From assembly GCA_021018815.1 (NCBI GenBank), contig JAITYX010000033.1, positions 3,211,001-3,275,000 on the forward strand: a stretch of DNA of 64,000 bases, read 5' to 3'. Positions 47,138 through 56,761 of this stretch are shown here, one piece after another. Source of the stretch: Talinum fruticosum. Taxonomy: Eukaryota > Streptophyta > Magnoliopsida > Caryophyllales > Talinaceae. How positions within the stretch are numbered: the stretch's first letter is position 1; each line of letters starts with the position of its first letter. The position numbers were made by a program, and so were the translations under genes. The notes beneath the pieces are model-generated. The model ran no database searches, was not told the origin of the DNA, and worked only from the letters and a program-made list of their open reading frames with translations.

Positions 47138-47497
47138 TATAGAGTTGTCCAAGGGAGCAACTCGGGTTCGATCAAGTTCACGGTATTTTGTGGACTCAAA
47201 ATAGTGGATTTGACTTCGTGTCCGGATTGACACGGGCCGTGGTTTTCTCGCCCCAGGAGGGTTTCCACGTAAAATCTCTCGTGTTCACTTTCCGAGTTCA
47301 TTCTAGGCTCGGCATGCCCTTAGTGCTCTTGCTTCTTCCGATTCACCGACTTCGAGTCCAATCTTTTCGACTCGTCTTTAGACTCGTAATCTGTCTTTGC
47401 AACATTTCCGCACAAAAGTGCGAATCTTCTAAAAGAATTTTCTATCACCCTATTCACCCCCTCTAGGGTGACTCGGACTCTCCCGAGCAAACCTTCA
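47138..47497 (+). repeat. Partial 5' LTR of Copia E (last 360 bp)
   Basis: Begins TATAGAGTTGTCC, which is internal to the LTR (matches rc of 44572 downwards), and ends CAAACCTTCA before the primer site. It lacks U3 and the TATA box. The start lies about 260 bp downstream of where transcription should begin, judged from the TATA box in the 3' LTR. It holds the hairpin TCACCCTA/TAGGGTGA (47445-47452 and 47464-47471). Confidence 0.88.
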
Positions 47498-47499
47498 AT

Positions 47500-47511
47500 T
47501 GGTATCGAGCC
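47500..47511 (+). promoter_or_regulatory. Primer binding site of Copia E
   Basis: TGGTATCGAGCC, two bases after the LTR end. Same form as in B, one A short of the tRNA-iMet consensus. Confidence 0.88.
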
Positions 47512-47556
47512 TAGCCTTTTATAAAGGATCTAACAGTCCAAAGGTTTAAAGATCGG

Positions 47557-50500
47557 ATGGCTCGTAACACCGGAGAGTTCGACGAAGGTAGATCTTCCAA
47601 CAGGCCACCAAAATTCAAAGGTTCAAATTTCGGTCACTCGGAAGAAGCTTATGGAATGTTTCCTTATGGATCACGATGAAGAAGTATGGGAAATCATACA
47701 ACAAGGAAACTACATTCCAACGAAGACAGATGAATTCAGAATGCTTCCAAAGACAAAGGCCGAGTTCACGCCGCGAGGCAGAGAAGTTCGAAAGAACTTC
47801 AAAGCCATGAACATCCTCATGTGCGCCATAAGCTCGTAAGAATATAATCGAGTCTCTCGCTCGTGACTCGCTAAAGAGGTGTGGGACACTCCGGTCAACA
47901 CCTACGAAGGTACAAGTCAGGTGAGACAAGCGAAGATCAGCCAAGTATCTTCACAAATATGAGCTTTTCAAAATGGAGCCGAAGAGAACATTACTCGGAT
48001 GTTCATACGCTTCACCGAGATCACCAACAATCTCAAATCTTTGGGAAAGAAAATCTCCCATGAAGAAATGTGCCGGAAAATTCTCGAAGCCTACCCAAGA
48101 AATGATGGGGTCCGAAGGTAACCGCCATAGAAGAGGCTCGGAACCTCTCACTCTTGAAGCCGGACGAGCTCATTGGAAAGCTTCGACTCATGAGATACAT
48201 CCGGAAGAAGAAGATGCCGAGGGTACTTCCAAAAGGAACATCGCGCTTAAAGCCGCAGAATCCAAAGAAACAAGTCCAAGCTCCTCCGACTCGGAAGATG
48301 ATCCCATGGCACTCATTGCAAGAGGCTTCAAGAGAATGATGAAGCACAAAAGATGGGACAAAAGACCAAAAGAAGAATTCTACAAAAAGGACAAGAGAGA
48401 CAGAAAAGGTAAGTTTTCTCCATCCTCAAAGTTATCTTTGTCTAAGAATTCTGGATGTTTCGAATGTGGCAAGCAAAGATCACATAGTCAAGGACCTGTC
48501 CAAAACGAAGAAGGGACAGGAAGAAGAAAAAGGCCATGATGGCAACATGGAGTGACGAGGATTCATCCGAAGACGACGAAGACTCGGATGACTCGAAGTG
48601 TCCGATGGCAATTTCGCCTCGGAAGCTGAAAGAGAGTCGACTCGCACTCGCACAACGAGGAAACCGATCCTCAAGAGGTAATAAACTACTTCCTCAAATT
48701 CTCCAAAGTTGATTTAGCTAAATACATCTTTACTTTGGAAGAAAAGTCCAATTCCGATTCTTCTCATTTCAAGGAACAACTTGAGTCAATCACTACCGAG
48801 AGCACCTTTTTAAAAATGAATTGGAAAACCGAGACTCACACTCGGAGAACTCAAGACAAGTGCTCAAACTAATGAGACCGAGTCCGAGTTACTCAGGAAA
48901 GAAAATGAGCAACCGAAACGTAAGCTCATTGAGTCTCAAGATCTGGTTTTGAAGTTTTCTCAAGGACGGAAGAACCTTGATATGCTCTTAGGATCACAAT
49001 GTGTCTCATTTCGAAAAGAAGGTCTTGGTTTCAACAAAGAGGAAGAATCTAATTCTTACTCGGAATTGTTCAAAAAGGATTCCGTAACTGTTAAGTTCAA
49101 AAAGGCTAAGCATGGTCCCATTCACAAAAATGAAAGGAGGACTAAACCCGGACCTATTTACAAAAAGAAACCATTTTCCTCTCGTTTTAAAAGGAAAGGT
49201 TTTTAAAAGGAAAGAGACACGGACTCGCTTCTCGAAAAGAAGGAGACTCGGAATCGGACTAAAACCAAAGTCAATCAAATCTGGGTTCCGAAGCACCTTC
49301 TTCCTCGAAAAGGACCACAAGTAAGGAATGTTACTGGGTTCGTTAGAGGAAGTGAGAAGGGTTAGATGTTCTCTGCTTTTGCAGGTCACTCGTAAAAGAT
49401 CAAAAGGACACTGGTACCTGGACAGCGGTTGTTCTCGACATATGTCAGGTGACCAAGGACTCTTTTCGAGCTGGAGTCATATAAAGGAGGAAAGGTGACC
49501 TTTGGTGATGACAAGCAAGGGCAAGATAGTGGGCATTGGGAAGATTGGTAATGGAAACAATCTGGTGAGCCCAGTCTACCTTGTCAAAGGACTTAAGTAC
49601 AACTTACTTAGCATCTCCCAGCTTTGTGACAAAGGTCAAGAGGTAAAATTCACTCAATCCAAGTGCTACATCACAGATGAGACCACCAAAGAGGTAAAGC
49701 TCTCGGGTAAGAGATCGTGTAATACCTACATCATCCCTCTCTCGACCCAAGTCGAACTTATCATGTTTAAAAGCATTTCTTCAAGATGATTCTTGGACTT
49801 GGCATCGTAGATTAGGTCATATTAGCATGCATACTATCAAAAAGCTTGCATCTCTTGGTATGGTTAGAGGATTACCTAACCGTGCGTTTGAGAAGGATAA
49901 AGTATGTGAAGCATGCACCGTAGGGAAACAAGTCAGGTCTTCATTCAAATCTCTCGAAGACAGTTTCCACATCCAACGTGCTTGAATTACTACACATGGA
50001 CTTATGTGGTGAAATCCCCGTGAAGAGTCTCTGAGGTAAATCTTACATACTTGTTATTATTGATGATTTTTCAAGATTTACCCGGGTGTGTTTTCCGAAG
50101 CATAAGAATGAGGCCTTTAAGGAGTTCCGCAAGCTCGTAGAAAGATTCAAGTTGAGTCTCGGACTCGGATTCAAAAGATTCGAACCGACCATGGAAGGGA
50201 GTTCGATTACTCGGAATTCTCGTAGTTTTGTGACAAGAACGGAATTTCTCATAACTTCTCAAGCACCCGTAACTCCTCGCGAGAATGGAGTAGTTGAGAG
50301 AAAGAACAGAACCCTTGAAGAAATAGCAAGGACGATGATGATTGAACACAACTTGCCTTACTATTTCTCGGGCAGAGGCAAGTAAACACAGCCTAACTAC
50401 ACTCTCAATCGATGCCTCATCGGACCCATTCTGAAGAAAACACCTTATGAGCTCTACAAAGGAAGGAAGCCAAATATTTCCTATTTCGGATCTTTCGGAT

Positions 50501-52539
50501 GTAAGTGCTTTGTCCACAACAACGGTAAGGATCATCTCGACCAAGTTTGATGCTCGGTCGACGAAGGAATTTTTCTAGGTTATTCTTCTCATAGCAAAGC
50601 TTACCGTATATTCAACAAGAGAACTAACAAAGTGGAAGAAAGTATCCACGTAGTGTTTGATGAGCTTGAACAGGGAAAACCAAGTGAATCTTCATACTCG
50701 AACCGAAGCTCGAAAGGATGATGACGAAGATGAGTCTATAAAGACTCAAAAGGAGACCACTCGTAACGAGGAAGCTCGGAATGAGACAACTCTAGAGGTC
50801 GCTCGTAACGAGCAAGTCAATGAAGAAGATCACTTAGAGCAAGCTTCGAAGATCAAGCAATTCAACCAACAAACCCGGTGAATCAAAGAACTGGTAAAGC
50901 ATTCAAATTTACTTCCAGTCATCCCCAAGAAAACATTATTTCGATATCAACAAGTGGGGTAAGAACTCGTTCTTCTCTTCATAATCTATGTGCATTCACC
51001 GCATTCATTTCTCTAACCGAACCCAAAAATGCACTAGAAGCCCTTAATGAACCCGAATGGGTAGAGGCCATGCAAGAAGAGCTGAATCAATTCGAGAGAA
51101 ACCAAGTCCGGACTCGACCAACCGACCTTCCGACCACCCAGCTTATAGGAACCAAATGGGTTTTCAAAAACAAACTGGATGAGGGTGGAGTAGTAGTCGA
51201 AACAAGGCTAGACTTGTAGCTCGTGGTTACAATCAAGAGGAAGGAATTGATTGTGGGGAAACCTTTGCACCAGTAGCTAGAATTGAAGCCATTAGAATAT
51301 TGTTGGCATTTGCATCCCGCATGCATATTAAATTATATCAAATGGATGTTAAGTGTGCCTTTCTCAATGGTTTTATTGAAGAAGAGGTCTATGTCGAGCA
51401 GACCTCCTGGTTTTGAAAACTCGGAATTTCCAAATCATGTTTTCAAACTTCAAAAGGCTCTCTATGGTCTTAAGCAAGCCCCTAGAGCTTGGTACGAAAG
51501 ACCGAGCAGCCTTCCTGGTTCAAAATGATTTTAAAAGAGGTCGATCGACAAGACCCTATTCATAAAAACCAAAGGGAAAGATTTTCTTATTGTTCAAATA
51601 TATGTTGATGATATTATTTTCGGTGCTACTAATGAATTTCGTGCCAAGAATTTTCCGAGTTGATGAGCCAAGAGTTCCAAATGAGTATGATGGGAGAACT
51701 CAATTTCTTCCTTGGGCTGCAAATCAAACAAGACAAAGATGGAATCTTTGTCCATCAATCAAAGTACACCAAGGAACCGCTGAAGAAATACAAACTTCAA
51801 GATGCAAAGCACACATCTACTCCTATGAGCAAGCAAGATAAAACTCGACTCGGATGAAACAGTAAAGCAAGAGATCGAAACTCTATCGAGGTATGATTGG
51901 ATCACCGCTATATCTTACTTCGAGCAGCACCGGACATAATGTTCAGTGTTTGCTTATGCGCACGATTTCAAGCTAATCCAAAAGAATCACATCTCACTGC
52001 GGTGAAGAGAATATTCGGATATCTTGCAGGCACTCGTAGTCTAGGACTCGTGGTACTCCAGAGACTCGTAACCGAGTCCGACCGGGTACTCGGACGCAGT
52101 ACTACGCAGATACAAAGTTGATCGAAAGAGCACATCCGGAGCTTGCCGCTTCGGGTCAATCCCTAATATCCCGGCACTCAAAGAAGCAAAACTCAGTAGC
52201 TCTATCAACCGCGTAAGCTGAATATATTGCCGCTGGAGCTTGTTGCGCTCGCATTCTCTCGGATAAAACAACACTTGAAGGATCTTGGACTAACTCTCAA
52301 CTCTGTCCCAATCAAGTGTGACAATCAAAGCGCAATCGGCATCACTAAGAATCCTGTCCAAGACTCAAAAACAAAGCATATTGAAGTCGGTATCATTTCT
52401 TACGCGATCACTCGAAAAGGGTGACATTACACTTGAATTCATTCCTACTAATCTTCAATTAGCTGATATCTTTACTAAGCCTCTTGGTGAAGATCAATTC
52501 TGTTTTATTCGGAATGAGCTTGGTATGTTAAATGCTTAG
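47557..52539 (+). pseudogene. gag-pol of Copia E, broken
   Basis: ATG 47557 (MARNTGEFDEGR) to TAG 52537-52539 after GMLNA. Gag: LMECFLMDHDEEVWEII near 47647. Zinc-knuckle remnant GCFECGKQ near 48450, with later Cys/His shifted out. An acidic run is near 48560. A segment at 48678-49384 is missing from copy B. Protease WYLDSGCSRHMSGD near 49410-49455 keeps Asp-Ser-Gly. Integrase HMDLCGE near 49995 and NGVVERKNRTLEEIART near 50285. [16 protein letters not shown] near 51335 and IYVDDIIFGATNE near 51598. RNase H and tail to 52539. At least five single-base C insertions turn CTG into CTCG and shift frame (near 47639, 50369, 50537, 52050, 52259). Confidence 0.9.
48678..49384 (+). other. Segment with GT...AG ends, retained in E and cleanly absent from B
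   Basis: 707 bp from GTAATAAAC (after CCTCAAGAG) to TTTTGCAG (before GTCACTCG). In B the flanks CCTCAAGAG and GCTACTCG are directly joined near 13125. The segment is coding-like in part: a coiled-coil-like KEQLESITTE stretch near 48775 and IWVPKH near 49280. So it may be an exonic intron or a normal part of gag that B lost by splicing and reverse transcription. Confidence 0.65.
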
Positions 52540-53182
52540 TTTTGTGTTGTGACTCTTGAATATTTCGTGCTATGTGCTTTCGTTGTCAATAGCCATTAGT
52601 TCAGCTTGATCATGTGATACTGGGCTGATAGTTATTTCGTGTTTCGAGTCACTCGAAACTTTTCTCGAGTCAAACTCGGACGTAAGAGAAATTTGGACAT
52701 CAATTTTTCGAAGCTATCTCTAGAACAAGTGGAGAGTTTCGGACTATAATTTCAAACTCTTTTCTCTCTCTTTCTCGAGCGCTGCGATCGGATCTTAACC
52801 GCAGATTTCAAACTACCGATATCTCAACCGTTGAAGAAGAACTGTCACACCGGGCATTAATGATCGATGGACGAGTGAGACAGAACGGAGTTACTTAACG
52901 GATAGTGAACGGGCGCGCGTACTCATTATAAATAACGTCTATCCATCTTTCTCTCGGTACTCTAAAACTCCTTCCCTCTCAAACGAAATCCCTCTCGCGG
53001 AAGTTTTCTACGTGAACAGTGTTCCCCGATCATCCGCGGACGTCGAAGAAGCTCTCTTTCTCTCTCGTAAGTTTTCGACTGCTCTCTTCCCATTTTCTTC
53101 TACCATTTTCGTTTTCTTCTCTTCTACACCTCCTTCTCTTTCTCTTTCTCTTTCAAAAAGTTTCATCTTTTCATCTCTCACA
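52540..53182 (+). promoter_or_regulatory. Spacer, leader and internal promoter of the Copia E aORF
   Basis: TGGACATCAA lies at 52694-52703 and TATAAATA at 52927-52934, about 250 bp before the aORF ATG. A pyrimidine-rich leader with CTCTCGTAAGTT (donor-like, near 53068) follows. Confidence 0.65.
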
Positions 53183-53866
53183 ATGCCTAAAAGAGGAAAC
53201 CATCCCGACTTTCGGGTTTCTTCATCCTCCAAAAGGCCTCGCTCCAACAAGCCGTAAAGCTCAACCCCTTCTAAACCCATTGTCACCCAAGCATCTTGCG
53301 CTGGACGACAAGTTCTTCCCAACAACCAAATTCTCCTGGTTGTCTAATATCCAAACCACCGGAGTCTACCCTTTCCTGTGTTTCAGCGAGTTCATCTATC
53401 CCGAACTCGTGTCCGAGTTTTATACTCATCTCTCCCACTCGAAAATGTTCTAACCTCTCGGGTTCGTAACATTACTGTTCAGTATCAACACCTCTCTCCT
53501 TCACCGTCTCGTTCAAAGTCTCTTCTCTCTTCTTGAACAGCAACCCTATCCCTTTCATCGAAGTCGCCGACGACTTCTTTGAAAAGTATGCTAAAGAATT
53601 CCCCGGGTCCGGAAAGAATTTTTACGTGACTTAGTTGAAGTCGAAGCCAGGCTTCGTGTTTCCTGCTGATGAGAACCTTCTTCTCACAGCATTCTAGCAA
53701 GGAGAACCCCAACTCCAAGCACCTCAAAGCCCTCTTCGATATCCCGGAGGGATACGAAGTCGACCTCTTCCCCTCCATCATTGAGCGGATGGCCGCTGTG
53801 CCAGCTCAACTTCAAACCAAGAAGAACACCTCCCTTCCTTTCGGTGCTCTTCTCACCCTTGTCTTC
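53183..53866 (+). pseudogene. aORF N-terminal part of Copia E, ends at the break
   Basis: ATG at 53183 (MPKRGNHPDF). Conserved pieces: LDDKFFPTTKFSWLSNIQTT (53300-53360), FSEFIYPELVSEFYTHL (53383-53433), then FFEKYAKEFP near 53577, and finally EGYEVDLFPSIIERM and KKNTSLPFGALLTLVF. Cut at 53866, where Gypsy D sequence follows after the duplication. Frameshifts lie near 53255, 53450 and 53660. Family unknown to me; see the aORF of B. Confidence 0.72.
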
Positions 53867-53867
53867 G

Positions 53868-53879
53868 GTGGGGGCTAAC
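53868..53879 (+). promoter_or_regulatory. Polypurine tract remainder of Gypsy D
   Basis: GTGGGGGCTAAC directly before the 3' LTR start. With the left flank it would read AAAGTGGGGGCTAAC in the uninterrupted element. Its first five bases are the right copy of E's target duplication. Confidence 0.75.
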
Positions 53880-55797
53880 TGTAGACACCTTAAAAGTTTG
53901 TCCTTTGTCTCTTTATTTACGTGTTTTGTTTGTTGGCCTAATGATGATAGTCCCGAGTCCTATTTTTAGATTTGGGATCTCGGATCGTAATCGACCGGTG
54001 CAACATAAGCCGATAAACCCCAAAGAACCCCCATCACTAAATAAATAGCGTTTTACCTTGGGTAAGTCCACAAATCCTCTTTTCTTTCGGATCATCCTAG
54101 AGCCGGGCCGAGCCTTTAAATATTGTGGAGTCCCATGCTGTGTGCCAGGAAATTCCAAGTACAGAATACCGCATTCTACTTTTGTCCAAATCAAACAAGG
54201 AGCTAAAGACTTGAAAACGACGTTAAAGCATTGCATTTCATGATTAGGAGTATCAAAGTGCTGTATTTTAAGCTTCAAGAGACAGCCCACATGAGGTTAG
54301 AAGCTTTTACCCTCTTAACGACGTCGTGGCCGGCGCCCGCCTTCTAGAAGCATGGTGGAACGCTGCGTTTTGAGCTTGGAGAGTCCTCGGAGACACAACT
54401 AGGGCATAAAACCCTAGGAGGGTCCGGTTGGCCACGCTTGCCTCCCTCTTTTATCCCGGTTCTATCCGGTTTTTATCCTTTGTTGATCCGGTTCAATCTC
54501 TTAGGAATTGGGCCGATTTTATTTCAGCTGTATGGACGGCGGAATAAGAGGCAAACCTTAGGTCATTTGTGACCTAAGTCCTCTCCTATAAATAGAGAGC
54601 CTTGGCTCTTATTAAGCATACTGACTTCTTGCCTTAGCATCACGCTGCTGAAAGTCAACCTGAATACCTTCACCTAACTCGTTACTCTGTTGAAATTTAT
54701 ATAAAGATTCACCTTTCACCGTTGAATCCATGCAAAGAATTAAAGAATATTCGGTTATTCGATCTCTCGGGCACTTATTCAATTGATCACTATCCTACCT
54801 TAAACACAATTCAGAAAACTAGCCCTTTTCTTTGGATTATTGCTATTCCATCGAGAGATCCGGTGTGGAGATCCAGATTAGCAAGGTGGGACAACCTGAG
54901 GGTCATATTTTAGCCTTCGAACGGTTAAATTTATTTTTGTTTTATTGCTTACCGTCTTGTAGTTTAAGAGGTGTAATTAATTTAATTTCCTCCCGACCGA
55001 TGTAATTTGTTATTATTTCTAGCTTTTCTTTCCTTTATCGCTTTCTTTACCATTTTTCTTCGCATGTTGTATGCTTGTTTTCTTACATCATTATTAATAC
55101 ACTACTCGAACTAGTAATGGCTTCTTCGTACGGGCGAAATGGATGGGTTTATCCCTATGTTTCGTACCCTTGCCCCGAATCCGATTCTCGGTTCAAGATC
55201 GATGGAGTCAATTTTTAGCCTTTCTCGGTCTTAGTTTTCCCATACTAAGATTGAGAGAGCAAATTTTCTTTTTATGTTTTTGTTAGTTTTCTCTTCCTAA
55301 AAATTAACCGACGACTCCCTTATTTTATGTTTTGTTCTAAGCAAAATCGCATCTGGATCTCGCCCACTGGGCGGAGAGCGAGGCTGGTTTTACTAGCCAT
55401 GGCCTTTGGCCGGTGCCCACCTTCCCTCGGTGTAGGCCACGGTCAAAACCGCGGGGTTAGTTGTAGTGGCTTCAGTTTAGAATGATGTTTTCACATCAAT
55501 CTAGCCCTAAAAGCCTCATGGTAGAACCATAACCCTAATATCGTTAATTCCTTAATTAGAAAATAAAATCCTGGGAATTTTGAAAACAATTTATAAAATA
55601 AAATGATTAATAAGATTGCCATTCAAACTTTGCCTAATCGGATTTAATAAAATTCGGAAATCTTAATAAAAGGTTCATGTCCACTTTCTAAAATTGATTT
55701 TCAAAACCCTAAAATCATCCTTTCCACTTTTTAAAACCCTTACACCAAAAAGGCACGTGGAGAAGCTCGGCCCCGCCCCTAGGCCGTGGTTCCTACA
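53880..55797 (+). repeat. 3' LTR of Gypsy D
   Basis: 1918 bp, TGTAGACACC to TTCCTACA, collinear with 25905-27910. TATAAATA lies at 54587-54594. Shorter than the 5' copy by several small deletions, for example near 55050 and 55345. Confidence 0.93.
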
Positions 55798-55802
55798 CTT
55801 AT
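55798..55802. repeat. Target duplication CTTAT, right copy (Gypsy D)
   Basis: Matches 25900-25904. RNase H of Copia C resumes here. Confidence 0.95.
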
Positions 55803-56135
55803 CAACAACCGAGTCCGACTACATAGTAGCAGAAGCTTGTTGTGCTCGGTTGTTATAGATGAAGCAACATCTAAAGGATTTGGGACTGACCTTCTCGGTC
55901 ATTCCTATCAAGTGTGACAATCAAAGTGTTATTAATAGTACCAAGAACCTTGTTCAATACTTAAAGACAAAGCACATTGAGGTCAGATATCACTTTCGAG
56001 AGATCATTCTAAAAAGGTGATATAGAATTATAATTTATGCCTACAAAACTTCAATTGGTTGATATTTTCACTAAACCATTAGATGAAGATCAGCTTTACT
56101 TTATTAGAAATAAGCTTGGTATTTTAAATGTTTGA
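55803..56135 (+). pseudogene. RNase H and tail of Copia C pol, second part
   Basis: Continues the RNase H reading from 25899: TTESDYIVAEACCARL, then KQHLKDLGLTFS near 55862 and KTKHIEVRYHF near 55968. A frameshift near 55998 precedes the tail, which ends ILNV with TGA at 56133-56135. Confidence 0.9.
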
Positions 56136-56369
56136 TTATATGTTTTATTACATGAGCGATTATGTGTCTATATTGTTCAAGCATGTTTTCATTGAGAGAA
56201 GTCCGATTGACTACAAGTTCGGTTATGAAACCGAGCCCTAGTCGTTAGTGAATTGAGTTGCTTCGAGCACTCGGACGACTAACCGAGTCGATTCGGTTAA
56301 AATTAAATGGAAATTTAAATGTTAGAGGTCATGTATAATTAATAGAGATTCTTGGATAATTTTTTATAA

Positions 56370-56404
<35 letters not shown>

Positions 56405-56761
56405 CCATGAGATCCGATTGGAAAAACAAGTTGTTGGGACGCTAATTCAAGAAAATCGCTAGAATATAGCCGTTGGAACTAGCGGTTGCACTTTCGGAGT
56501 CGGTTTTGATTTACTATCCGTTGATAGTATTTTCTCTATAAATAGCCCTCACATTAATTCATTTCATCACTTTGCTATTTTACGCTCACTCTTTTGAAAC
56601 TCGGAACTCATAACTCACTTTGTGTTCTCACTTAGACTCGCTATTTACTCTCATTTTAGATTAATGTTTTTATTCTCACACACTCTTTCTTTTTCAGTTC
56701 TTCTCACGTATACTACTTGCTCCTTTCATTTCTCTTCTAATTCTAACTCACTCAGTCAAAA
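56136..56761 (+). promoter_or_regulatory. Spacer, leader and internal promoter of the Copia C aORF
   Basis: TATAAATA lies at 56537-56544, about 220 bp before the ATG, in TCTCTATAAATAGCCC. A (TC)n run lies at 56374-56401. The leader is pyrimidine-rich as in A and E. Confidence 0.65.
56374..56401. repeat. (TC)n microsatellite
   Basis: About 28 bp of TC dinucleotides upstream of the internal TATA box. Confidence 0.9.

Larger units (their letters stand above)
44214..53867 (+). mobile_element. Copia element E, rearranged: inverted 3' part joined head to head to the 5' part
   Basis: Left block 44214-47137 is minus: 3' LTR, polypurine tract and the C-terminal half of the aORF. Right block 47138-53867 is plus: only the last 360 bp of a 5' LTR, primer site, gag-pol, and the aORF up to 53866. 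The aORF segment of about 50 bp with KKNTSLPFGALLTLVF is present at both break ends (47088-47137 and 53817-53866) and looks identical. So the two blocks together hold about one element's worth of sequence with its 3' third turned around. GTGGG flanks the whole unit, which suggests that the scrambled molecule was itself integrated. Confidence 0.8.
25905..55797 (+). mobile_element. Gypsy element D, Ogre/Tat-type, with two nested insertions
   Basis: 5' LTR 25905-27910, tRNA-Arg-type primer site 27912-27929, tandem-repeat leader, gag (29356 on), protease, RT, RNase H, additional RNase H and integrase (to about 35510), then two antisense reading units (35810-43458), polypurine tract (about 53868-53879) and 3' LTR 53880-55797. 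Without the solo LTR (36425-39591) and Copia E (44214-53867) it is about 17 kb, in the range of Ogre/Tat elements. LTR start TGTAGACACC, primer type, dual RNase H and long leader all support that lineage. The LTR pair differs at roughly one base in ten by eye, so it is not recent. Confidence 0.92.

Noticed and set aside
49006..49389. Minus-strand 127-codon frame
   Set aside because: Shadow of gag sequence in Copia E with Phe/Lys-rich composition.
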